Source of the DNA: Bradyrhizobium sp. B124
GTDB taxonomy: Bacteria; Pseudomonadota; Alphaproteobacteria; Rhizobiales; Xanthobacteraceae
DNA: 64,000 nt
Assembly (NCBI RefSeq): GCF_038967635.1
Contig: NZ_CP152413.1
Location: forward strand, 3,410,001-3,474,000
Direction of reading: 5' to 3'
The position numbers were made by a program, and so were the translations under genes. Shown here piece after piece: positions 25,947-35,160 of the stretch; the first letter of the stretch is position 1; each line of letters opens with the position of its first letter. Under the pieces are notes generated by a model. It worked only from the letters and a program-made list of their open reading frames with translations. It was not told the DNA's origin and ran no database searches.

Positions 25947-27527
25947 CTAGATATGTTGCGCCATGATCTGGCCGGGCCGCGCATCCGGCCGGGGCTCGAT
26001 GTCGACCGACCAGAGATCGTGGTTGTCGACGTCCTTCAGCGTCACTCTCATCACGCCGGTCTTGCCGTCGATGTCGACGCGGCCGAAGAATTGCAGGCCG
26101 AAACACGGCGCGAGATTGTCGCCCTGCTCGGCCGAGCAGCCCTTCTGGTACATCGCCTTCGGGCCAAAGGTGTTGTCGAGCTCGCCCGGCGACCAGGTGC
26201 CGGCATGCAGCGGGCCGGAGACGAATTCCCAGAACGGCTCGAACTCCTGAAACACGGCGCGGTTCGGATCATAATGATGCGCGGCGGTGTAGTGCATGTC
26301 GGCGGTGAGCCAGACCGTATTGCGAATGCCGGCGCGCTTCATGAAGGACAAGAGATCGGCGATCTCGTGCTCGCGCCGCTCCGGCGGCCCGTCGCCGAGC
26401 GCGACGGCGTCCAGGCTGACGAGGCCGATCGGCAGATCCGCGGCGATCACCTTCCAGACGGCATCTGATGCCACCAGCTCCCGCTTCAGCCAGGCGAGTT
26501 GGCTTTGGCCGAGGATGAATGCCTGGTCCGGGTCGCCCTGCTTGTTCCAGCTGGAATCGCGATAGGAGCGCATGTCGATGATGAAGACGTCGAGCAGCGG
26601 CCCGTAGGGGATCTTGCGATAGACCCGGCCGTCGCGCTCCGGCATCAGCCGCATCGGCATGAATTCGTGGAAGGCGCGGCGCGCCCGTGCCACCAGGCGC
26701 GAGGTGCCGTCCGTGTCGTAACCGGTCGCATCGGCGGTGCCGATTGGCGACCAGTCGTCGGCCACCTCATGGTCGTCCCACTGCGCGAACATCGGCACCT
26801 CGGCATGGAAGGCGCGGAAATTCTCGTCGAGCCAGTTGTATTTGTAGTTGCCGCGAAACTGTTCGAGGCTGTGCGCGACCACCGATTTCTCCTCGGTGAC
26901 GATGTTACGCCAGATCTCGCCGTTGGGCAGGGTCTGCTGCGGCGGCACCGTGCAATCGGCATAGATGTGATCGCCGGAATGGATGAAGAAATCCGGGCGC
27001 TCGTTCAGCATGGTGCGATAACTGCGCAGGCCGCCGCGCGCGGGGTCGATGCCCCAGCCCTGCCCGACCACGTCACCGGACCAGACGAAGGAGATCGAGC
27101 GGCGGTCGACCGGCGCGGTGCGGAAGTGCCCAATGCGGCTTTCGCCGGCGATGCCGTCACGATCCTCGAAGCGGACCCGATAGAACAGGTCCTGTCCCGG
27201 CGGCAGGCCATCGAGCAGCAGCTTGGCGGTGAAGTCGCGCTCGGGCAGCGCATCGGCGGACGCCGTGCGCAGGATGGTGGCGAAGCTCTCGACCCCTGCG
27301 CATTCGATCTGCATGCGCGCGGCGCGATCGGCGCGGGCCCAGATGACAGCGGAATCGCTGGCGACGTCGCCGGACTGGATGCCCGCGATCGCGGGACGAT
27401 CCGCGGCGCGGCTCAGGTAGGGCCTTGCCAGCGCGCCCAATCCTGCCAGCGCGGCCGTGGACGCCGAGCGCACCAGAAGCTGACGCCTTGTGAGGCCTCG
27501 CCCCCTCGCGGAGATCGCTGTCGGCAT
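25947..27527 (-). CDS. phoD: alkaline phosphatase D family protein (PhoD-like)
   Basis: A 526-residue exported metallophosphoesterase. The Tat signal (LTRRQLLVRSASTAALAGLG) is followed by an N-terminal Ig-like domain (SGDVASDSAVIWARAD) and then the phosphodiesterase core with HSGDHIYADC, WDDHEVADDW and TADMHYTAAHHYDP as metal ligands. PhoD enzymes release phosphate from phosphodiesters and monoesters in the periplasm, usually with Ca2+ and Fe3+. ATG 27527 has a GAAGG site; the frame extends eight codons further. No convincing Pho box was seen upstream. Confidence 0.9.
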   Translation of the reverse strand: MPTAISARGRGLTRRQLLVRSASTAALAGLGALARPYLSRAADRPAIAGIQSGDVASDSAVIWARADRAARMQIECAGVESFATILRTASADALPERDFTAKLLLDGLPPGQDLFYRVRFEDRDGIAGESRIGHFRTAPVDRRSISFVWSGDVVGQGWGIDPARGGLRSYRTMLNERPDFFIHSGDHIYADCTVPPQQTLPNGEIWRNIVTEEKSVVAHSLEQFRGNYKYNWLDENFRAFHAEVPMFAQWDDHEVADDWSPIGTADATGYDTDGTSRLVARARRAFHEFMPMRLMPERDGRVYRKIPYGPLLDVFIIDMRSYRDSSWNKQGDPDQAFILGQSQLAWLKRELVASDAVWKVIAADLPIGLVSLDAVALGDGPPERREHEIADLLSFMKRAGIRNTVWLTADMHYTAAHHYDPNRAVFQEFEPFWEFVSGPLHAGTWSPGELDNTFGPKAMYQKGCSAEQGDNLAPCFGLQFFGRVDIDGKTGVMRVTLKDVDNHDLWSVDIEPRPDARPGQIMAQHI

Positions 27528-27685
27528 CGAACAACCTTCGTCGAATCGCAACGAAGGTTTTGCCTGCGCCGTTTGACTCCGCCCTTACGGTTTCTTGACT
27601 CTGCGCCGACGGTTTTGCGACGGCGGGATGACTCGGGGGATATGGAGATCGGAACGGTGGCGTCAGGCGCCAAGCGCGCAAACGC

Positions 27686-27810
27686 CAAACCCGTCATCCT
27701 GAGGCGCGAGCGGAGCGAGCCTCGAAGGATGAATCGGTCCGGCTGCGAGAGCGTGGCCGATTCATCCTTCGAGACAGCCGCTTCGCGGCCTCCTCAGGAT
27801 GACGGGTTTG
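27686..27810. repeat. long stem-loop repeat, CATCCTGAGG type
   Basis: Nested inverted repeat with 19-bp perfect outer arms (CAAACCCGTCATCCTGAGG and its complement ending at 27810) and inner arms CGAAGGATGAATCGG / CCGATTCATCCTTCG. It accounts for most of the 330-bp gap between the phoD-like gene and the next gene; nothing else is seen there. Confidence 0.88.
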
Positions 27811-27860
27811 GTATTGGTGCGAATGCGCGCGCAAGCCGGCGTGAGACCGCCGAGCCGCCG

Positions 27861-28292
27861 TCACCGCTGCCAGTTGCAGATACCGCCGGTGCGGCACGGC
27901 CAGGTCTGGATCCTGGTGTCGCGGGCTTCCGCATCGAGCGGGTTCGAATGGCGCCGTGCGAGCTTGGTGCGGGCCGGAACCTGCGCCGCTGCGCGCTTGC
28001 GTTCGTGCGATGCCGTTACCCTGCTGGTCCGCACCGCCTTCTGCGGCTCGACTTTCGGCTGCTCGACCTTCGGTTCGACACTGGCGCGCTGATCAGGTCC
28101 GTGGTCGGTCTTCGCCTCGACCGGAACCGGCTCGAACTGCGCCGGCGGGCCAAGCGGCTTCGGCGAGAGCACGGCCCGCGAGAGATCGAGGCTGAAGAAC
28201 TCGCTTGGGCGATAGTCGTCAGCCAACGCCACGCCACCCAACGCCAGGCACGCGGTGCAAACAGTTGCAACAAAAGCGCTTTTCAGGACCAT
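27861..28292 (-). CDS. small exported protein of unknown function
   Basis: A 143-residue protein that I do not recognise. The signal peptide (MVLKSAFVATVCTACLALGG, cleavage after VALA) is followed by a Pro/Val/Glu/Lys-rich region (VEPKVEQPKVEPQKAV), a basic stretch (SHERKRAAAQVPARTKLARR) and a Cys pair at the end (WPCRTGGIC). ATG 28292 has AGGAGG seven bases upstream. It is probably periplasmic. A single gene. Confidence 0.72.
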   Translation of the reverse strand: MVLKSAFVATVCTACLALGGVALADDYRPSEFFSLDLSRAVLSPKPLGPPAQFEPVPVEAKTDHGPDQRASVEPKVEQPKVEPQKAVRTSRVTASHERKRAAAQVPARTKLARRHSNPLDAEARDTRIQTWPCRTGGICNWQR

Positions 28293-28527
28293 CAAAGGGC
28301 CTCCTGAAATCACTCGAACAGAACAGCCATCATGTAGGAGCCCGGCCGCGCGAATCCAGCCACGGCCTACGGGCAGGGTTACCGGTCAACCAAGGCGGCT
28401 GTGGAAAGTTCCGCTGCCCGCCACCTGGAGCGCCGTTCCGATGGTATCGGAACGGGTTTCTAGGTTCTTGTTTTGACGCGTTTTCTTCACGCGAACCGGT
28501 AGCCACTTCGCTCGAATACGCTCCAGC

Positions 28528-31500
28528 CTACTCGGCGGCCTGTGCCAGCGGCTGGCCGATCGCGCGCTCCAGCCGCGCACATTCGGTGCGGTAGCGGGCG
28601 ACGTTGCCTTCCTTGATGTGGCCGTAGCCGCGCACGAGGTCGGCTGCCTTCGCCAGCGCCACCAGTCGCGGCAGATCGAGCGACTTCTTGCCGTCGAGGT
28701 GACGCAGGATCATCGCGGAGTAATCCACCGGCAGCGCGCGCTCCATCTTGCGCTCGGCGGTGTAGCCGAAGATGTCGAACGCGGTGCCGCGCAGGCCCTT
28801 CAGACCCGCCAGCAGGCCGAACGCCTTGAAGATCCACGGCCCGAATTCGCGCTTCTGCAAACGCCCGGTGACGGGATCGCGCTGTGCCAGCAGCGGCGGC
28901 GCCAGCAGGACCTTCAAGCCGGAATTGCCCTCGAACTGCTCTCTCAAGGCCTTGCTGAACTCGCCGTCGGAATAGAGCCGCGCGACTTCGTATTCGTCCT
29001 TGTAGGCCATCAGCTTGAACAGGCCCTTTGCAAAGGCCTCGGTCAGGTCCTGCGAGCCCGGCGCTGCCGCGGCTTCAGCGGAGCGGACGCGCGCGACGTC
29101 ATCGAGATAGCGCTTGGCGTAGGCCGCGTCCTGATAGTCGGTGAGGAACTTGGCGCGGAACGCGATCGCCTCATCGAGCGTCTTCTTCGCCGGTGCCGCG
29201 CCAGCATTCTTGAAGCGTGCGGCGCTGACCACGCGCGGCAGATCGTGCGCGGCGAGCCGGCCCCACGAGAACGCGGTCTTGTTCATCTCGATCGCGGCGC
29301 CGTTGAGCTCGATCGCCTTCAGGATGGCCTCGAGCGACAGCGGGATCGCGCCGCGCTGGAACGCGAAGCCGAGCATGAAGGCGTTGGTGGCGATGCTGTC
29401 GCCCATCAGCGCGGTGGCAAGCCCGGTGGCATCGAGGATGTCGAGATCATCCGGTCTCACCGCGCCGTTCAGCGCGTCGCGCATCGAGCTGGCTTCAAAG
29501 TCGATATCGGGATCGATCACGAAGCTCGCGGTCGGCAACAAATCGGCGTTGACGACGGCGCGGGTGACACCGCGCTCGGCGCGGCTCAGCGCCGGCACGC
29601 TGGTGGCGACGACGAGGTCGCAGCCGAGGATCAGATTGGCATTGCCGGGCGCGACGCGGACCGTGGTCAGCATGTCGGACGTGGGCGCAAGTCGGACATG
29701 GCTCATGACCGCGCCGTTCTTCTGCGACAGGCCGGTGAAGTCGAGCGTCGAGCAGGCGAGCCCCTCGACATGCGCGGCCATGCCGAGCAGCGCGCCGATG
29801 GTGATGACGCCGGTGCCGCCGATGCCGGTGATCAGGATGTTGTAGGGGCTGCTCAACGCGGCCGCAGGCGGCGCCGGCAGGTCGGCGAACAGCGCCTTGG
29901 GATCGGCGGCGGTGCGGTCGGCCTTGCGCAGCTTGGGATCCTGCACCATCACGAAGCTCGGGCAAAAGCCCTCGATGCAGGAAAAATCCTTGTTGCAGTT
30001 CGACTGGTCGATGCGACGCTTGCGGCCGAGCTCGGTCTCCAGCGGCTGCACCGAGACGCAGTTCGACGCCACCGAACAATCGCCGCAGCCTTCGCAGACG
30101 CGCTCATTGATGAAGACGCGCTTGGCCGGATCGGGAAACAGCCCGCGCTTGCGGCGGCGGCGCTTCTCGGCAGCGCAGGTCTGGTCATAGATCAGGACAG
30201 TGAGGCCCTCGATCTCGCGCAAGGTGCGCTGCACGGCGTCGAGCTCGCGGCGATGGTGGATGGTGGCGCCGGACGGGAAGTAATTGGCGGGATATTTGTC
30301 GGGATCGTCGGAGACGATCGCCAGCCGCTTGGTGCCCTCGGCCGCGACCTGGTGCGCGATCTGCGCGACCGTGAAGCCGCCTTCGGCCGGCTGGCCGCCG
30401 GTCATTGCGACCGCGTCGTTGTAGAGGATCTTGTAGGTGATGTTGACGCCGGCTGCGGCAGCGGCGCGCAAAGCTAAGAGACCGGAATGCGTGTAGGTGC
30501 CGTCGCCGAGATTCTGGAACACGTGCTGTTCGCTGGTGAACGGCGCCTGCCCGATCCAGCTCACGCCCTCGGCGCCCATATGCGAGATGGTCTGGGTGTT
30601 GCGGTTCGGTACCGACAGCGCCATGCCGTGACAGCCGATACCGGCCATGGCGCGGCTGCCTTCCGGAATCTTGGTCGACGAGTTGTGCGGGCAGCCCGAG
30701 CAGAAATACGGCGTGCGTTGCAGCTTCGCGGTGCCGGTGCCTTCGGCCGGGCGATCGAACGCCTCGAGTTTTGCCAGGCGCTGCTCCAGCAGCGGACTGC
30801 GGTGGCCGAGCTTGCGCAGCCGCGCGACGACGGCGGCCGCCACCATGGTCGGCGTCAGCTCGCCCTCGCTCGGCAGCAGCGGCGCGCCGCTCTCGTCGCG
30901 CTTGCCGACCACCGAGGGGCGCTTCGATGCGTCCATGTTATAGAGGATGCGGACCAGTTGGTCCTCGATGAAGCCGCGCTTCTCCTCGACGACGAGCACA
31001 TCCTGCAAGCCCTCGGCGAAGTCGCGCGCGCCGCGCGCCTCCAGCGGCCAGGTCAGCGCCACCTTGTAGATGCGAAGGCCCAGCGCCTGCGCCTCGGCAT
31101 CGGTGATGCCGAGATCGGCGAGCGCCTGGCGCAGATCGAGATAGGCCTTACCGGTCGCCATGATGCCAAGCCGCGCCGGCTTGGAGTCCAGCACGATGCG
31201 ATCGAAGCGGTTGGCACGGGCGAAGGCCGCGACCGCCTCCATCTTGGGCCCGTGCAGCCTGCGCTCGGCCTCCAGCGGCGGATCGGGCCAGCGGATCGAG
31301 AGCCCGCCCGGCGGCATCTCGAAATCGTCGGGCATGATGATCTTGATGCGATCGGGATCGCTGACGATCGAGGCCGAGCTTTCGACCGTCTCCGAGATCG
31401 CCTTGAAGCCGACCCAGCAGCCGGAATAGCGCGACAGCGCGAAGCCGAGAATGCCAAGGTCGAGATAATCCTGCAGCGTCGCCGGATTGACCACCGGCAT

Positions 31501-32001
31501 CAGCGCCGAGGCGAACACCTGCTCGCTCTGATGCGCCAGAGTGGAGGACTGGCAGCCATGGTCGTCGCCGGCCAGCGCGATCACGCCGCCATTCGGCGAG
31601 GTGCCGGCCGAATTGGCGTGCTTGAGCGCGTCGAGCGAGCGGTCGACGCCGGGACCCTTGCCATACCAGATGCCGAACACGCCATCGACCTTGGCACCGG
31701 GGAACATGCCGACCTGCTGGCTGCCCCACACCGCGGTCGCCGCCAGGTCCTCGTTGAGGCCGGGAATGAAGGCGATGTCGTGCTCTTTAAGGAACGATTT
31801 GGCGCGCCACAGCGCGTGGTCGTACATGCCGAGCGGCGAACCGCGATAACCGGAGATGAAACCTGCGGTATTCAGCCCGTGCGCGCGGTCGCGTTCGCGC
31901 TGCAACATCGGCAATCGGACCAGAGCCTGGGTACCGGAGAGGAAGATTCGTTTCGTATCCAACCGGTACTTGTCGTCCAGTCCAACTTCCATCAACGCCA
32001 T
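28528..32001 (-). CDS. indolepyruvate ferredoxin oxidoreductase family protein (fused)
   Basis: A 1157-residue single-chain 2-oxoacid:ferredoxin oxidoreductase with all modules fused. It has an N-terminal pyrimidine/TPP region, a TPP-binding region (FCSGCPHNSSTKIP; GIGCHGMALSVPNRNT), an iron-sulfur cysteine cluster near residue 640 (CEGCGDCSVASNC, then CNKDFSCIEGFC), and a gamma domain starting with ILITGIGGTGVITIGALLG near 720. It oxidatively decarboxylates indolepyruvate or other aryl/branched 2-oxoacids to acyl-CoA, passing electrons to ferredoxin. It is a cytoplasmic, alpha-plus-beta fused form seen in proteobacteria. It is divergent from the hotdog-fold gene. Confidence 0.93.
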   Translation of the reverse strand: MALMEVGLDDKYRLDTKRIFLSGTQALVRLPMLQRERDRAHGLNTAGFISGYRGSPLGMYDHALWRAKSFLKEHDIAFIPGLNEDLAATAVWGSQQVGMFPGAKVDGVFGIWYGKGPGVDRSLDALKHANSAGTSPNGGVIALAGDDHGCQSSTLAHQSEQVFASALMPVVNPATLQDYLDLGILGFALSRYSGCWVGFKAISETVESSASIVSDPDRIKIIMPDDFEMPPGGLSIRWPDPPLEAERRLHGPKMEAVAAFARANRFDRIVLDSKPARLGIMATGKAYLDLRQALADLGITDAEAQALGLRIYKVALTWPLEARGARDFAEGLQDVLVVEEKRGFIEDQLVRILYNMDASKRPSVVGKRDESGAPLLPSEGELTPTMVAAAVVARLRKLGHRSPLLEQRLAKLEAFDRPAEGTGTAKLQRTPYFCSGCPHNSSTKIPEGSRAMAGIGCHGMALSVPNRNTQTISHMGAEGVSWIGQAPFTSEQHVFQNLGDGTYTHSGLLALRAAAAAGVNITYKILYNDAVAMTGGQPAEGGFTVAQIAHQVAAEGTKRLAIVSDDPDKYPANYFPSGATIHHRRELDAVQRTLREIEGLTVLIYDQTCAAEKRRRRKRGLFPDPAKRVFINERVCEGCGDCSVASNCVSVQPLETELGRKRRIDQSNCNKDFSCIEGFCPSFVMVQDPKLRKADRTAADPKALFADLPAPPAAALSSPYNILITGIGGTGVITIGALLGMAAHVEGLACSTLDFTGLSQKNGAVMSHVRLAPTSDMLTTVRVAPGNANLILGCDLVVATSVPALSRAERGVTRAVVNADLLPTASFVIDPDIDFEASSMRDALNGAVRPDDLDILDATGLATALMGDSIATNAFMLGFAFQRGAIPLSLEAILKAIELNGAAIEMNKTAFSWGRLAAHDLPRVVSAARFKNAGAAPAKKTLDEAIAFRAKFLTDYQDAAYAKRYLDDVARVRSAEAAAAPGSQDLTEAFAKGLFKLMAYKDEYEVARLYSDGEFSKALREQFEGNSGLKVLLAPPLLAQRDPVTGRLQKREFGPWIFKAFGLLAGLKGLRGTAFDIFGYTAERKMERALPVDYSAMILRHLDGKKSLDLPRLVALAKAADLVRGYGHIKEGNVARYRTECARLERAIGQPLAQAAE

Positions 32002-32214
32002 CAGTTTCAGGCTCCCCGCCGATCAAGTCACGCCGGTCCGAACCGGTCTCATTCTCTTGCCCATGATCATGCATCAGCATGCACTGATTTTGTTATGCAT
32101 GAACAGCCCCGTTCCATGGCCGCAGCACATATCTCATGTTGCGGCCTTGTTGCTTTGCGAGGCTTGCCGAACCCCGGCTTCTTTGAAACGGTGGCGCGCA
32201 AAGGGAGACCAAGG

Positions 32215-33165
32215 ATGATTAAAGTCGAATCCGCATTCACGACGGAAATCGTGGAGAACGGCAATCTGCTGGTGGGTCCCTGGCGCAGCCCGAAGCAGAT
32301 GCTGCAGGCCCAGACCTACGACTCCCATGCTTCGATTCACGACGATGCAACCGCGCAGAAGCTCGGCTTCCGCGGCGGCACCATCGAGGGACCGACCCAT
32401 TTCAGCCAGTTCGCGCCGCTGTGCGAGCGGATCTGGGGCCGGACCTGGTTCATGACCGGATGCCTGTCCGCGCACTACCGCAATCCGGTGTTCGAAGGCG
32501 AAGAGGTGCAGGCCCAGATCGAGAAGCCGAAGCCGGGCCAGACCGTTTGCACGATCGGGATGATCAAGCGCGACGGCACCGAGATCCTGCGCGGCACCGC
32601 CTCGATCGACGGTGACGGCACGGAGACGGCGCTCGCCCGCAGGCTCGGCGAATTGAAGCCGCTGACCGATCCCGTGATCCTCGCCGACATCAAGGTCGGC
32701 ATGAAGACGGCCCGGCAGGCGATCAAGATGGATTTCGACCAGAACATGGGCGATCTCTATCCGTTCTCGCTGGCCGACAAGCTCAAGGTGATCACCGAGC
32801 CGTCGGATTATTATTCGCTGGAGTACAATCCCTGGGGCCGCGCCATCATCCCGATGGAGATGCTGAGCGTGCTGTTCCAGTATCGCGCGCGCGAGGACCG
32901 GCTACCGGTCCGCGGCCCGGCCGTCGGGCTGTTCGCGGATCAGGAGATCCGCCTGCTGCGCGGGCCGCTGTTCCCGGGCGAGACCTATTGGGTCGAGCGC
33001 GAGGTCGTGGCGCTCTCGGGCAGCAAGCGCACCGAGAGCATGTGGGTGCGCTCGACCGTGTTCGATGCCGACAACGCCGTGGTCGCGACCATGCTGCTCA
33101 ACGGCGCCAGCATGAAGGACTCCTACGCCAACTACGAGCGCGAGCACAAAGCGCTTTACGGCTGA
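32215..33165 (+). CDS. hotdog-fold (MaoC-like) domain protein
   Basis: A 316-residue protein. The N-terminal half contains YDSHASIHDDATAQKLGFRG followed by GTIEGPTHFSQF. This layout is typical of MaoC-like hotdog dehydratases (HDD...GFxGxIxxG), and a second half-domain follows in the C-terminal part. The frame is open far upstream, but ATG 32215 has AAGGAG-type spacing (CCAAGG) and upstream sequence is antisense to the oxidoreductase. It leads a rightward set with a CMD protein and an SDR, suggesting a CoA-thioester or small-ketone catabolic route. Exact activity unknown. Confidence 0.78.
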   Translation: MIKVESAFTTEIVENGNLLVGPWRSPKQMLQAQTYDSHASIHDDATAQKLGFRGGTIEGPTHFSQFAPLCERIWGRTWFMTGCLSAHYRNPVFEGEEVQAQIEKPKPGQTVCTIGMIKRDGTEILRGTASIDGDGTETALARRLGELKPLTDPVILADIKVGMKTARQAIKMDFDQNMGDLYPFSLADKLKVITEPSDYYSLEYNPWGRAIIPMEMLSVLFQYRAREDRLPVRGPAVGLFADQEIRLLRGPLFPGETYWVEREVVALSGSKRTESMWVRSTVFDADNAVVATMLLNGASMKDSYANYEREHKALYG

Positions 33166-33174
33166 AGCGCTAAA

Positions 33175-33275
33175 GCATGATCCGGAAAAGTGCGAAGCGG
33201 TTTTCCGAAAAGATCATGCTCAAACAATGAACTAAAGCGCGATGACGATTCAACCCCAATCTCATCGCGCTTTAG
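33175..33275. repeat. Rhizobiales palindromic intergenic repeat, copy 2
   Basis: Core 33175-33219 (GCATGATCCGGAAAAGTG ... GATCATGC) nearly identical to 1066-1110. It is followed by 14-bp arms CTAAAGCGCGATGA (33232-33245) and TCATCGCGCTTTAG (33262-33275). It lies inside a predicted operon, between the hotdog and CMD genes. Confidence 0.85.
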
Positions 33276-33313
33276 CCGCCCCTCCGCAAGCCGCCGAAGC
33301 AAGGACAACAACA

Positions 33314-33868
33314 ATGGCCCGCCTGCCCTATCTCGAAGCCGACCAGGTGGCCCCCGAATATCGCGACATGCTCAAGCGCAACACCAATCTGCACAAGCTG
33401 CTGGTGAACTCGCCGGACATGGCGCGCGCCTTCAACGGCATCGGCGGCTACATCCGCTTCAAGAGCAAGCTCGACCCGCGGCTGCGCGAGCTTGCGATCC
33501 TGCAGGTCGGCTGGCTCGAGAAGTCGGAATACGAATTCACCCATCATGTGAAGATCGGCAAGGAGTTCGGCGTCACCGACGAGGACATCCAGGGCCTGAT
33601 CGGCGAGACCGAGGGCAAGCCGTCCAAACTCGAGCCGCTGGCAAAGGCGGTCCTCAAGGGCGCCCGCGAGATGGTGCGCGAGCTCGCGATGTCGGAGGCG
33701 ACCTTCGCCGAGATCAAGCAGCATCTCTCCGACGAGCACATGACCGACCTGGTGCTGACCATCGCGTTCTACTGCGCCGTGGTGCGCGTGCTCGCCACCA
33801 TGCAGATCGACAATGAGCCAACCTACAAAGAGGTACTGCAGCAGTACCCGATCCCGGGAGTGAAGTGA
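33314..33868 (+). CDS. carboxymuconolactone decarboxylase family protein
   Basis: A 184-residue protein of the CMD/AhpD-like helical family (LDPRLRELAILQVGWLEKSE followed by YEFTHHVKIGKEFGV). The AhpD CxxC redox pair is absent, so peroxidase activity is unlikely; the His pair is kept. Family members include gamma-carboxymuconolactone decarboxylases and many proteins of unknown role. An in-frame ATG at 33242 lies inside the repeat, so 33314 is preferred. The next gene starts one base after its stop, which implies translational coupling. Confidence 0.87.
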   Translation: MARLPYLEADQVAPEYRDMLKRNTNLHKLLVNSPDMARAFNGIGGYIRFKSKLDPRLRELAILQVGWLEKSEYEFTHHVKIGKEFGVTDEDIQGLIGETEGKPSKLEPLAKAVLKGAREMVRELAMSEATFAEIKQHLSDEHMTDLVLTIAFYCAVVRVLATMQIDNEPTYKEVLQQYPIPGVK

Positions 33869-33869
33869 C

Positions 33870-34670
33870 ATGCGCCTGCAAGATCGCGTCGCCATCGTCG
33901 TCGGCGCCGGCCAGAGCCCCGGCGAGGGCATCGGCAACGGCCGCGCCACCGCGCTGACCTTCGCGCGCGAAGGCGCCAAGGTGCTGTGCGTCGATCACAA
34001 TCTGGCGTCGGCGCAGGAAACCGTCGACCTGATCGCGGCCAAGGGCGGCATTGCGGTTGCCTTCAAGGCCGACGTCACCAAAAATGCCGACATCAAGGCG
34101 ATGGTGGCGGATGCGCATGGCCGCTGGGGCAGCGTCGACATCCTGCACAACAATGTCGGCGTCAGCCTCTCCGGCGGCGATGCCGAGCTGCTCGACATTA
34201 CCGAGGAGGCGTTCGACCGCTGCGTGGCGATCAACCTGAAGAGCTGCATCCTCGCCGCCAAGCATGTGATCCCGATCATGCGCCAGCAGCAGCGCGGCTC
34301 GATCATCAACATCTCGTCGATGGCCGCGATCACGACCTATCCATACGTCGCCTACAAGGCGACCAAGTCAGCGATGATCGCCTTCACCGAACAGCTCGCC
34401 TACCAGAATGCGCAATATGGCATTCGCGCCAACGTGATCCTGCCGGGATTGATGAACACGCCGATGGCGGTGGACACGCGCGCACGCGAATTCAAGAAGA
34501 GCCGCGCCGAGGTCGAGGCTGAACGTGACAGCAAGGTGCCGCTGCGCCACAAGATGGGCACCGGCTGGGACGTCGCCAATGCTGCGCTGTTCCTCGCCTC
34601 GGATGAGGCGAATTTCGTCACCGGTGTGACGTTGCCGGTCGATGGCGGCGCCAGCGTGCGGCGCGGTTAA
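33870..34670 (+). CDS. SDR family oxidoreductase
   Basis: A 266-residue classical SDR. The Rossmann motif is an unusual GAGQSPGEGIGNGRA (an extended glycine loop, residues ~12-26). NNVG is near residue 92 and the catalytic YKATK (YxxxK) near 158. The end, GVTLPVDGGASVRRG, is typical. The ATG is one base after the CMD stop (GTGAAGTGACATG), so the two are cotranslated. It is probably a cytoplasmic alcohol/ketone dehydrogenase of the same pathway as the two genes before it; substrate unknown. Confidence 0.9.
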   Translation: MRLQDRVAIVVGAGQSPGEGIGNGRATALTFAREGAKVLCVDHNLASAQETVDLIAAKGGIAVAFKADVTKNADIKAMVADAHGRWGSVDILHNNVGVSLSGGDAELLDITEEAFDRCVAINLKSCILAAKHVIPIMRQQQRGSIINISSMAAITTYPYVAYKATKSAMIAFTEQLAYQNAQYGIRANVILPGLMNTPMAVDTRAREFKKSRAEVEAERDSKVPLRHKMGTGWDVANAALFLASDEANFVTGVTLPVDGGASVRRG

Positions 34671-34913
34671 CGAATAGCGAGGAATCCGGCCGGTTAATTG
34701 AGACGATTAACCTGTGTGACGATGTGCGATTAATCACTGTGACGGCATCACGTGGCAATGCGCCACAATGATTCGAAAAACTTGAAGTATTCCAATGACA
34801 CGGCGATGTGACGGCGCGTCCACATAAATCGAAATCCTGACTCGTTGTGGTCGCACGAAATTCATCTGCGCTCTGTATCTCGCACGCCAAGAACTTCTGG
34901 AGTGCCTGGACCA
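34671..34913. other. AT-richer intergenic region with repeated TGTGACG
   Basis: About 240 bp of lower GC between the SDR gene and a small gene. It contains three TGTGACG words (near 34714, 34738 and 34807) and several TTAAT/ATTAA tracts. The second reads TGTGACGGCATCAC, close to a Crp/Fnr-like half-site pair but with a 5-bp centre. It is probably the promoter of the downstream small gene. Confidence 0.4.
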
Positions 34914-35132
34914 ATGAGCGAAGAATTCGAACTCAGACCCGATCAGTGGGATGCGCTGAAAGCGTTGCGGATTCCCGCAGCAAACCCGTCACGGCTGAAC
35001 CGGTTCGCCGTCGAGAGCCTGATCACGCTCGGTTATGTCGCCGTGCGTGGAGATTCGTTCGAATTGACGCCCGCGGGCCGCAAGGTGCTGGTCCGCGGCT
35101 CGTCGCAATTGTTGCTCGATATCGCAGCCTGA
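34914..35132 (+). CDS. small hypothetical protein, winged-helix-like
   Basis: A 72-residue protein that I do not recognise. The sequence (RLNRFAVESLITLGYVAVRG; FELTPAGRKVLVRG) looks like the second half of a small winged-helix domain, so DNA binding is possible. ATG 34914 is chosen over an in-frame GTG at 34845, which lies in the intergenic region. A hairpin terminator follows. Confidence 0.6.
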   Translation: MSEEFELRPDQWDALKALRIPAANPSRLNRFAVESLITLGYVAVRGDSFELTPAGRKVLVRGSSQLLLDIAA

Positions 35133-35160
35133 TTCCCTTCAAACTGACACGAGGCTTACA

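Noticed and set aside
27552..27610. Possible Pho box upstream of the phoD-like gene
   Set aside because: The best site has only about 11 of 18 matches and one damaged half-site, much weaker than the three phn sites.
27936..27960. GGTTCGAATG resembling a tRNA T-arm
   Set aside because: No acceptor stem, anticodon arm or CCA end fits around it, and it lies in the small exported protein gene.
26499..28307. 602-codon open frame on the + strand
   Set aside because: It runs antisense to the phoD-like gene, a repeat and the small exported gene, all better supported; high-GC antisense frames are common here.
28618..30477. 619-codon open frame on the + strand
   Set aside because: Antisense to the fused oxidoreductase; low-complexity Arg/Gly/Ala composition and no domain.
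30487..32214. Long in-frame extension upstream of the hotdog gene
   Set aside because: It is antisense to the oxidoreductase and lacks any domain; ATG 32215 gives a normal start.
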